Shown one piece after another: positions 1 through 6,971 of a stretch of DNA of 64,000 bases. Position numbers and translations under genes: made by a program. The notes below the pieces were generated by a model. That model did no database searches, was not told where the DNA came from, and was given only the letters and a program-made list of their open reading frames with translations. Origin of the DNA: Nitrogeniibacter sp050293885 (GTDB lineage: Bacteria > Pseudomonadota > Gammaproteobacteria > Burkholderiales > Rhodocyclaceae); contig JBNKNO010000008.1 in the NCBI GenBank assembly GCA_050293885.1, positions 26,478 through 90,477 on the forward strand, given 5' to 3'. Every line of letters begins with the position of its first letter. Within the stretch, counting starts at the first letter, position 1.

Positions 1-23
1 CATCAAATGACGCACCATCGTCT

Positions 24-1001
24 TCATGACACCACCAACACAGTCGAGCCGGTCGTCCGGCGAGCTTCAAGATCCCGATGGGCCTGGGCGGCCTCGGCCA
101 GCGGATAACGCTGATTGACTTCGATACGAACGACGCCTTGTTCCACCACCTCGAACAACTCCGCCGCCATACGCTCGAGTCGCGCGCGATCGGCGGTGTA
201 GGTAAAGAGCGTGGGCCGGGTCAGCATCAGCGAGCCCATGCGGGCGAGCACGCCGATATCGAACGGCGGCACCGCCCCCGACGCGTTACCGAACGAGACC
301 ATCAAACCGAATGGCCGCAAACACGCGAGTGAATCCATGAAGGTGTCCTTGCCGACGGCATCGTAGACCACCGGCACCCCCTCGCCCCCGGTGATGGCCT
401 TGACCCGCTCGGGAAACGATTCTTTCGTATAGACGATCGGGTGGTCGCAGCCATGCGCGGCCGCCAATACCGCCTTTTCGTCGGAGCCGACCGTGCCGAT
501 CACGGTCGCCCCCAGGTGCTTGGCCCATTGGCACACGATCAGCCCCACCCCACCGGCCGCCGCCTGAACGAGAATGGTGTCGCCGGCTTGCACGCGGTAG
601 GTCTGGCGCAGCAGGTATTGCGCCGTCAGGCCCTGGAGCATCATCGCCGCGGCAGTTTCATCAGCAATCGCATCGGGCAGCTTCACCAGCGCCGCGGCCG
701 GCAGCGTGCGCGCCTCGGCATAGGCACCCAGCGGGCCGCCCGCATACGCCACGCGCTCACCCACCGCGAAGCCCTCGACACCGGCGCCGACCGCGGTGAC
801 CACCCCCGCCGCCTCCAGCCCGATGCCGGACGGCAGCGGCGCCGGATACAGGCCGTTGCGATGATAGGTATCGATGTAGTTGAGCCCCACCGCGGTATGC
901 CGCAGGCTCACCTCGCCGGCTGCGGGCGGCGGCACATCGACGGCCTCCCAGCGCAGGACGTCAGGGCCGCCGGTTTCGTGAAAACGGATCGCGTGCGTCA
1001 T
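24..1001 (-). CDS. Zinc-independent NADPH:quinone oxidoreductase (MDR family)
   Basis: A 325-aa protein of the quinone-reductase branch of the medium-chain dehydrogenase/reductase superfamily, expected to reduce quinones or enals with NADPH in the cytosol. An N-terminal GroES-like half (about residues 1-120) is followed by a Rossmann half with the nucleotide-binding glycines AAGGVG at 148-153. The structural-zinc cysteine cluster of alcohol dehydrogenases is absent. The start chosen is the ATG at 999-1001, which has a good ribosome site (GGAGAAG) just upstream; the frame stays open further upstream but then overlaps pldA. It lies 19 bp after pldA on the same strand, so co-transcription is possible. 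The family is clear; the exact substrate is not. Confidence 0.88.
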   Translation of the reverse strand: MTHAIRFHETGGPDVLRWEAVDVPPPAAGEVSLRHTAVGLNYIDTYHRNGLYPAPLPSGIGLEAAGVVTAVGAGVEGFAVGERVAYAGGPLGAYAEARTLPAAALVKLPDAIADETAAAMMLQGLTAQYLLRQTYRVQAGDTILVQAAAGGVGLIVCQWAKHLGATVIGTVGSDEKAVLAAAHGCDHPIVYTKESFPERVKAITGGEGVPVVYDAVGKDTFMDSLACLRPFGLMVSFGNASGAVPPFDIGVLARMGSLMLTRPTLFTYTADRARLERMAAELFEVVEQGVVRIEVNQRYPLAEAAQAHRDLEARRTTGSTVLVVS

Positions 1002-1020
1002 GCCAGCTTCTCCATTCCGG

Positions 1021-2151
1021 TTAGCGAACAATGGAAAAACCAATCCGGAACTGAGGGTCCCGCGATTGGTTGTACTCGAGCAGTGTATCGCCTTCGCCAT
1101 CGAAATACTGCATATGGAGAAAGCCGCCGCCCGCCCGCGGGAACAGTCCTTTGAGCGGATAGGAAAGGTCGGTCTGGGTGCTGCCCTTGCCCGCCTTGCC
1201 CCGGCGAATGAGCACCGAGGCTTTCCAGTCCTTGTGCCAGAAACTGGTCTCGAGTTGCGCAAAGCCCCGGTAGTGGTGAATGTCCGGATTGTCGTTCTTC
1301 TCGACATAGCCCCACACCTTGGGCTTGAGGCCGAGCGTGTTCAGATCCGAGAGCCGATAACGCCAGTCCATCTGCAGAAAGACGGTATTGATGCTACGCG
1401 ACAGCTTGCCGTCGCGGCCGTTCGATTCGTGCTCAAGCCCGCCACGCCAGACCACCGCATAGCGGCTGTCCTTGTCGAATTGCATGGGCCAGTCGTAGAA
1501 CAGCGAGGGCCGGTAGCTGGTATCGCGGAACGGCGCCGAGGGCTCGCCCAGATCCCAGATCGAGGTCTGGGTGTAGCCGAAATGCAAGCCGCCGAGAATG
1601 GGAATCAGACTACCAAAACCGCGCCCGCGCTCGAACAGCCGGTATTTGAAACTGAGCTGGAAACGTGCCGACAAGTCGGCGTCGGGGCCGACGAGGAAAT
1701 ACATCGGCTCGTTGGTCGTCAGCGCGGGCTGCTCGGGTTGCACCACGGTCTCCGGGCTGGCGACCGTCGGCGTGTGCAAGGACGCGGTTTCCGCCTCGGC
1801 CCGCGCCGGCGCCAGGACCTGAACCAGCACCTCGTTGCGCGCTATGTCCTTGAGCGCGACGCGAGCCATGCCGGTGAGCGTATCGGGCCACACAAAGCGG
1901 TAGCGACGGGTTTGTCCATTCTGCGCGCCGTCGGCAGTCAGTTCGACCGCGACGACCACTTCGTCGATGTACGCGGAAGCAATCAGCGCGTCGGGCAGCG
2001 TTGCCCCCGGCAAGGTATCGACGACCGTGGCGTAGGAGGGGCGAGCAGGCTCGACCGTGGCATCGTCGAGCACGAGCAGCCGTTCGGCGGCGGCGAATTG
2101 CATGACGCACAGCAAGCACAACAACGTGCCCCAGCGAAGGATTCCGGACAT
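1021..2151 (-). CDS. pldA: Outer-membrane phospholipase A1 (OMPLA)
   Basis: A 376-aa outer-membrane phospholipase A that hydrolyses phospholipids misplaced in the outer leaflet. Residues 1-22 form a signal peptide (hydrophobic core, cleavage near FAAA). The motif HESNGR at 241-246 followed by SRSIN at 251-255 gives His241, Ser243 and Asn255. Their spacing (+2, +14) is the same as in the E. coli OMPLA triad His142/Ser144/Asn156. The C-terminal two thirds are amphipathic beta strands ending in an arginine. The protein is about 90 residues longer than E. coli PldA; the extra segment (about residues 25-145) is an N-terminal periplasmic region of unknown role. Calcium-dependent dimerisation is family knowledge, not seen here. 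Confidence 0.93.
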   Translation of the reverse strand: MSGILRWGTLLCLLCVMQFAAAERLLVLDDATVEPARPSYATVVDTLPGATLPDALIASAYIDEVVVAVELTADGAQNGQTRRYRFVWPDTLTGMARVALKDIARNEVLVQVLAPARAEAETASLHTPTVASPETVVQPEQPALTTNEPMYFLVGPDADLSARFQLSFKYRLFERGRGFGSLIPILGGLHFGYTQTSIWDLGEPSAPFRDTSYRPSLFYDWPMQFDKDSRYAVVWRGGLEHESNGRDGKLSRSINTVFLQMDWRYRLSDLNTLGLKPKVWGYVEKNDNPDIHHYRGFAQLETSFWHKDWKASVLIRRGKAGKGSTQTDLSYPLKGLFPRAGGGFLHMQYFDGEGDTLLEYNQSRDPQFRIGFSIVR

Positions 2152-2244
2152 GGCGGCGGTTCAGCAATGGGAAAGGCCGGATTCTACCAAGCCCGTGATC
2201 GAACCGCGCCGCAACGACGCGAGCCGGCCGCGCCACCGATTCGA

Positions 2245-3375
2245 CTACTCGCTGGTCGGGCAGCTCACCCGTATCGGTTCGCAGATGGCATGGGCCGCGA
2301 GCAGGCGCTGCAAGGCGGCGATGGCGGTTTCGGTCAGCTCGTGCCCCTTGGTCAGGACCATCAGCCCATTGGTGGTGCGGATATCCTCCTCCACCACCCA
2401 GCCCGACACCAGTTCGGACACGCGGGCGGCTCGCTTGCCCGCCGTGCCGGCACGCAGACCCGACAGGGCCTTGACGATGTAGTCGGGAAAGGCCGGCCGC
2501 GCCTCGCGCAGAATCTCCCACGGCCGCTCGAGCCCCTTGTCCCGGGTCGCGTGGCGCTCCAGAATCAGTGCCGCGCGCAGCAACTGGCTACCACGGACGA
2601 CTTCGAGGGCTTCATCGGCGGGCGCTTGGCTGTTCTGGAACAGAATGATGCGTGCCACGTGTTCCATGCGCGGAATGCGCGCCACCAGACGGCAGGCGAC
2701 CTCGGGATGCGATCTGAGCATTTCCTTCTGATCCGGGTCGAGGACACGCTGCGCGGCATCGGCCTGTACGACATCGGCGGGGATGCCGACACAGCCGATC
2801 TGACTCAGCGAGGCGGCCAAGTTGTAGATCCATGGATCCGGCCATTCGAGTTTGGGCAGCGCATGGCGCACGCAGGACTGAGCAAAGGCGGCGCGCTGGA
2901 AGGCCCACGGCGCCACCATGGCGAGCACTTCGGTCAGCGTCTGCACCGAGGCGCTGACGGTCGTCTCGAGCAGTTCCTTCTCGGCGCGCTGCAGACGATA
3001 CTGATTGACCGCCTCGTGCAGGATCGCCGTCAGTTCGTCCTTCGGGCACGGCTTGCACAGGTAGCGGAAGATCGCCCCTTTGTTGATGGCGGCGATGGAG
3101 GACTCCAGATCGGCCTGACCGGTGAGCAGAAGGCGCACGCTGTCGGGCGAGGCCTCGCGTACCTTCGCAAGAAAAGTGGCACCGTCCATGCCGGGCATGC
3201 GCATGTCGGACATCACCACCGCAAACGGCGCCTGCCAACGGATCGCTTCGAGCCCTGCCTCGCCGCCATTGGCCGTCACCACCTCGAATTCGCCGAAGAG
3301 ATTGCGCTCCATGGCGGCCAGCACGTTGGGTTCGTCGTCGACACACAGCAGACGGGGAAGAGGCGTATCACTCAT
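2245..3375 (-). CDS. Response regulator with degenerate HD-GYP output domain
   Basis: A 376-aa regulator. The receiver (about 1-125) has the acidic pair DD at 13-14, phospho-acceptor Asp57 and Lys108, so it should be phosphorylated. A helical linker (125-145) leads into an HD-GYP-like fold. The catalytic HD of the usual LLHDIGKIGIP segment is replaced by Ser-Gln (191-192, in ASLSQIGCVGIP), and the HHE..DGxGYP signature is missing (LFQNSQAPA in its place). It is therefore probably not a c-di-GMP phosphodiesterase and may act by protein contacts. The start is the ATG at 3373-3375, overlapping the upstream regulator by 8 bp. It is the last gene of the FIST-kinase-HDOD operon and presumably receives phosphate from the kinase at 4471-5607. 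Confidence 0.85.
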   Translation of the reverse strand: MSDTPLPRLLCVDDEPNVLAAMERNLFGEFEVVTANGGEAGLEAIRWQAPFAVVMSDMRMPGMDGATFLAKVREASPDSVRLLLTGQADLESSIAAINKGAIFRYLCKPCPKDELTAILHEAVNQYRLQRAEKELLETTVSASVQTLTEVLAMVAPWAFQRAAFAQSCVRHALPKLEWPDPWIYNLAASLSQIGCVGIPADVVQADAAQRVLDPDQKEMLRSHPEVACRLVARIPRMEHVARIILFQNSQAPADEALEVVRGSQLLRAALILERHATRDKGLERPWEILREARPAFPDYIVKALSGLRAGTAGKRAARVSELVSGWVVEEDIRTTNGLMVLTKGHELTETAIAALQRLLAAHAICEPIRVSCPTSE

Positions 3376-4480
3376 CACTATTCTCATTGACCGAGTTGTT
3401 GAGGAGGGCCTGCCACTCAGGCCATTTGTCGGCGACCCCGACCTTCTCGAGATACGCGAAATCGGGCGCCTCGCCCTGGGCAAGTGACGTCGCCACGTGC
3501 ACCACGCCGGTGGCATCGAAATCCGACACCGCACAACGCCCCGGGTTGCGATGGTCGGCGACGGCGTTGACGATTTCCATCGGCAAGCCCCACATCGCCA
3601 GCAAGTAGGCGCCCACGGCTACGTACAGCGGCGTGTTGCAGGCAGTCGTAAGCCCAACCACGTCGTTGTCGCGCAGCTCGGGAATGGTCAACCCCACCTG
3701 GGCCAACAATGCGGCAGCCGGTGCCGGGCTCTTCGCCGCCCCCATCTGGAGGGCAATCTCGGTCGCCAGATGGCAGGTCAGCAACGCGCGATGCTGCAAG
3801 GTCTCGATCAAGGAGCCTTCCTGACCGTCCGCGAAAACCTGAGAGGCCAGCACCAACAAGCGCACATTGTTCAGCCCGAGCCGGGCGATGGCCTGACCAA
3901 CGTCGTGAACAGGATTGCCACGGGCGAAATAGGCCGAATTGGCCAATTGGAGAATCTTCGCCGAGAGCGCCGGGTCGCTGCCCAGCAGTTCGGCAATGTG
4001 ATGCGTGTTGCTGTCGGGATCAGCCATCATTCGGCACAGCTCGGTGAACACTTTCGGCGCGGCCGGCAGGCGGCTGACACGGCCGACCACGTCAAGCACG
4101 CAGGGGTCCGTGCACATTGCACGAATACGCATGGCGTTTTCCACGGTGCCCAGCAACGCCGTGCTGTCGCACGGTTTGGCCACGAACTGGTGGGCAACAT
4201 CGAGCATGCGCAAGGTAGCATCGGCGTCGGAATAGCCCGACAGGATGATGCGAATGGTCGACGGCCAACGCTCGCGCACCTGGCGCAGCAGCTCGGCGCC
4301 GTCCATGAAAGGCATGCGCATGTCGGAGACGACCACGTCTGCGGGCAAGTCCTCGAGCATGGCCAGCGCCTCCTGCCCGCTGTGAACAAAACGGCAACCC
4401 CAATCCTCGTCCGTCATCATCAACGCGCGCTCGATGCCGCTCAGCACACGAGGTTCGTCGTCGACGAACATCACTTGCAT
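3368..4480 (-). CDS. Response regulator with HDOD output domain
   Basis: A 370-aa protein with a receiver at about 1-120 (acidic residues at 7-9, phospho-acceptor Asp53 in VVVSDMRMPFMDG, conserved Lys near 101). An HDOD domain follows (about 135-330), recognisable by RLPAAPKVFTEL, the segment LLGSDPALSAKILQLANSAYF and IARLGLNNVRLLVL. HDOD domains are non-catalytic relatives of HD domains that work as signalling adaptors. The gene overlaps the kinase upstream by 10 bp and the next regulator by 8 bp, so the three are translationally coupled. The output partner is unknown. Confidence 0.9.
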   Translation of the reverse strand: MQVMFVDDEPRVLSGIERALMMTDEDWGCRFVHSGQEALAMLEDLPADVVVSDMRMPFMDGAELLRQVRERWPSTIRIILSGYSDADATLRMLDVAHQFVAKPCDSTALLGTVENAMRIRAMCTDPCVLDVVGRVSRLPAAPKVFTELCRMMADPDSNTHHIAELLGSDPALSAKILQLANSAYFARGNPVHDVGQAIARLGLNNVRLLVLASQVFADGQEGSLIETLQHRALLTCHLATEIALQMGAAKSPAPAAALLAQVGLTIPELRDNDVVGLTTACNTPLYVAVGAYLLAMWGLPMEIVNAVADHRNPGRCAVSDFDATGVVHVATSLAQGEAPDFAYLEKVGVADKWPEWQALLNNSVNENSDE

Positions 4481-5607
4481 GGCGCTTCCTCACCCCCAGG
4501 AGCCTGGATGGGGAAACGCAGGATGAAACAGGTCCCGACGCCCTCCTCCGATTCGCACAACACCTCGCCCTGGTGCTTGTCCACGATCGTCGAATAGACG
4601 ATGGCGAGCCCCTGCCCCGTCCCCTTGCCCACCGGTTTGGTGGTGAAGAACGGGTCGAAAATTCGATCGCGAATGCCCGCCGGAATACCGCCGCCGTCGT
4701 CGCGCACCCGGATTTCCACGCAATCGCCGGCACGTGTCGCGGCGACCTCGATGCGCCCCTTGTTGCGGACCCCTTCCTGCAGCGTATCGGTAATGGCATG
4801 GGCCGCATTGACCACCAGATTGAGAATCACCTGACCGATCATGTCGCGCAGACAAGGCACATCGGGGAGGTTATCGTCGAAGCGGGTATCGATATCCGCC
4901 ACATATTTCCATTCGTTGCGGGCGACGGTGATCGCGGTATCGATGATTTCGCGGATATCCGCCGTCTCCTTTTCGTCGTTGGACGGATGGGAGAATTCCT
5001 TCAGGGCGGAGACGATCTTGGCAACATGGCCCAGGCCTTCGAGGGATTCATCCAGCGCCCCCGGCACCTGATTGCGCAGGAAGTCGACCTTGGTGCGCTT
5101 CAGGAGCGCATCGAGCTCCGCGAAGGCAGCCTCGTCGGCGGCAAGCGGGCGCGCCGCATCGACCGCGGCCAAAGCCTTGTCGAGTAGATTGAACAGCGAT
5201 GCGGACGCCGTCTTGACGAAGCCCACGTTATCGGCAACGTACTGGGTCGGCGTGTTGATCTCGTGCGCAACCCCGGCGGCGAGCTGGCCGATGGACTCCA
5301 GTTTCTGCGCCTGCAACAGCTGCGCCTGCGCAAGGCTCAGTTCTTTCAGCGCCTTTCTCAACTCGGCCCGTTCAGTCTCCAACTCCAGTGTCTTGCGGTC
5401 CACCACGTGTTGCAACGCGACGTTCTGTTCGAGCACGGCGAAGGGGGAATTTTGCTCGCGCGCCGACTCCTGCATGAGTCGCTTCTTGAGCGCGGCGATG
5501 GTCTTGTCCCGCGCAGTCAGCTTACGCGCCAGCTCCGCGACGACCGATTCGGTCGCGCGCTCGTCCTCGCCGGGCGTACCGGTGGCAAGCAAATTCGATT
5601 GCGTCAT
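4471..5607 (-). CDS. Soluble sensor histidine kinase
   Basis: A 378-aa cytosolic kinase with no membrane segment. Residues 15-105 are predicted coiled coil, rich in Glu, Lys, Leu and Gln. The H box is LAAGVAHEINTP with phospho-acceptor His115, typical of the HisKA_4/NtrB-like group. The catalytic domain has an N box (NLVVNAAHA), a G1 box (RVRDDGGGIP), an F box (FDPFFTTKPVGKG) and a G2 box (GTGQGLA). It begins 3 bp after the FIST gene and overlaps the downstream HDOD regulator by 10 bp. It has no sensor domain of its own, so the FIST protein is the obvious input and the two downstream regulators the likely outputs; this is inferred from the operon. Confidence 0.9.
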   Translation of the reverse strand: MTQSNLLATGTPGEDERATESVVAELARKLTARDKTIAALKKRLMQESAREQNSPFAVLEQNVALQHVVDRKTLELETERAELRKALKELSLAQAQLLQAQKLESIGQLAAGVAHEINTPTQYVADNVGFVKTASASLFNLLDKALAAVDAARPLAADEAAFAELDALLKRTKVDFLRNQVPGALDESLEGLGHVAKIVSALKEFSHPSNDEKETADIREIIDTAITVARNEWKYVADIDTRFDDNLPDVPCLRDMIGQVILNLVVNAAHAITDTLQEGVRNKGRIEVAATRAGDCVEIRVRDDGGGIPAGIRDRIFDPFFTTKPVGKGTGQGLAIVYSTIVDKHQGEVLCESEEGVGTCFILRFPIQAPGGEEAPCK

Positions 5608-5610
5608 GCG

Positions 5611-6726
5611 TCAAGCTCCGATGGCAACGGCGGTGAAGGTCTGATTCACATGCACACCGTTGTACTGTTCGCCATAGGTCGAAAAACCGAATACGCGGTT
5701 TCGCGCCATCAGTTCACCCATGACCCCGTCAATGCCGTGGTCTTCAAATTCGAGGCGTCGCAAAATACAGTCGCACGCGAGGATCACCGCTGGCTCCGGG
5801 ATAGCGCGGTGGATTTTCTCGAGACCGTTTTCGAGCGTCGCATACGGATCGGTCGCCGCGCCGATGGTGATCACGAGGCCCTCCTCGATAGCGCAGTAGC
5901 ACGTCAATGACAGATCCTCGTTGTACTTCTGTATCGACCGCACGTAGGGCTGCTCGCCAAAAGCAAGTACCAGCGGATGGCGGGAAAAGACCGCTGGCGT
6001 CAGATCCTCGACGCGCAAACCCAAGGTCTCCGCGTACACCGTCGCCGCCGGCTCTCCATTGATTTCATGGATGACGCGCCGCTCCGGATCGGCCTCGGTA
6101 ATGACCAGATCGTCCTCGGTGCTATCGAAGTGCGCCACTTTCATGGTCGCCACCGGCGCATCGCACTCGAGCACCGAAAACACCGCCGCATCGCTCAGGA
6201 AGCGCCCGTCACCGTCATAGACATGGGTACTTTGGAAACGAAGATCGTCGCCGGCCGAACCGCCGACGATGGGAATATTCCCCAAGCCCTGGTAGAGGCT
6301 GGCAACCAGTCGTTCTTCGAGCATCGACAGGCCGTCGACCAGGAGCAGGCCGAAGCGATTGACACCCGGGCGTTCCACGCAGTCCTTGGCGACAGCCTCG
6401 GCAATGCGCAGCGCCTGCGCCGCATGGTCGGTGAGTGGCGTCACCAGGTAGGGCCGTAGCCGGACGCCGCCGCCGCAAAAACCGATGCCCAGAATACCCG
6501 TGTGCTCGAACCCCGCAGGCCCGATCTGCCCGGACGCGGTGCAACCGACCACGGGGCAACGAAACGCACTCCCCAAGGCCTGGCCGAGTGCCGTGAGATC
6601 GTAGTCCGGCGAGCAGAAGAAGATAACCGCGTCGAGCGTCTCGGATCCGAGCGCTTGCGCGAACTCCGCCACCGCGGTGGACGGATCCATCGACGCGCTA
6701 CCGCCGTGTTTGACTTGAATACCCAT
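5611..6726 (-). CDS. FIST sensor domain protein
   Basis: A 371-aa protein made of a FIST N-terminal domain (about 15-220) and FIST C-terminal domain (about 225-365), supported by CPVVGCTASGQI, IPIVGGSAGDDL, NGEPAATVYAE and VFGFSTYGEQY. FIST domains are proposed small-ligand sensors (possibly amino acids) found beside signalling proteins. The start chosen is the ATG at 6724-6726 with a GGAG site 7 bp upstream; the frame remains open 39 codons further without a ribosome site. It is the first gene of the FIST-HK-HDOD-HD-GYP operon, with only 3 bp to the kinase. No signal peptide is visible, so it is likely cytosolic. Confidence 0.9.
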   Translation of the reverse strand: MGIQVKHGGSASMDPSTAVAEFAQALGSETLDAVIFFCSPDYDLTALGQALGSAFRCPVVGCTASGQIGPAGFEHTGILGIGFCGGGVRLRPYLVTPLTDHAAQALRIAEAVAKDCVERPGVNRFGLLLVDGLSMLEERLVASLYQGLGNIPIVGGSAGDDLRFQSTHVYDGDGRFLSDAAVFSVLECDAPVATMKVAHFDSTEDDLVITEADPERRVIHEINGEPAATVYAETLGLRVEDLTPAVFSRHPLVLAFGEQPYVRSIQKYNEDLSLTCYCAIEEGLVITIGAATDPYATLENGLEKIHRAIPEPAVILACDCILRRLEFEDHGIDGVMGELMARNRVFGFSTYGEQYNGVHVNQTFTAVAIGA

Positions 6727-6920
6727 GACACTCTCCAAAAGAGTCCGCACAGGAAATAGCGGCACGCATTGCCAAGTCTTGAACCCGTTCACCACCAAGA
6801 CGCACCATCGCGCACGCCCGTTCGGCATCTCGTATCCATGCAATACGGGTTGCGCCGAAATACGTACGGCGCACTACCGCAACGATGTGAGACACACACC
6901 ATGCCGTCCGAGACGCGAGC
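6727..6920 (-). promoter_or_regulatory. Upstream region of the FIST operon with a 7-9-7 inverted repeat
   Basis: The 5' flank of the FIST operon. It carries a perfect inverted repeat, TGCGCCG at 6851-6857 and CGGCGCA at 6867-6873, separated by 9 bp. This has the form of an operator or a small hairpin and lies about 125 bp before the start codon. I could not settle on a convincing -35/-10 pair. Operator function is inference. Confidence 0.35.
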
Positions 6921-6948
6921 AAGAAAAAGGGCGCCCGCAGGCGCCCTC
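6921..6948 (-). terminator. Rho-independent terminator of maeB
   Basis: Read on the minus strand, AGGGCGCC-TGCG-GGCGCCCT forms an 8-bp GC-rich stem followed directly by a run of T (TTTTTC). It lies 23 bp after the maeB stop codon. Confidence 0.9.
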
Positions 6949-6971
6949 TGTCGGTCGATGCGCGTCCTCGC

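Noticed and set aside
1000..3390. 796-codon open frame on the plus strand
   Set aside because: It is antisense to pldA and the dead HD-GYP regulator, which have clear motifs, signal peptide and ribosome sites. Its product is a low-complexity Arg/Gly/His-rich sequence typical of GC-rich antisense frames.
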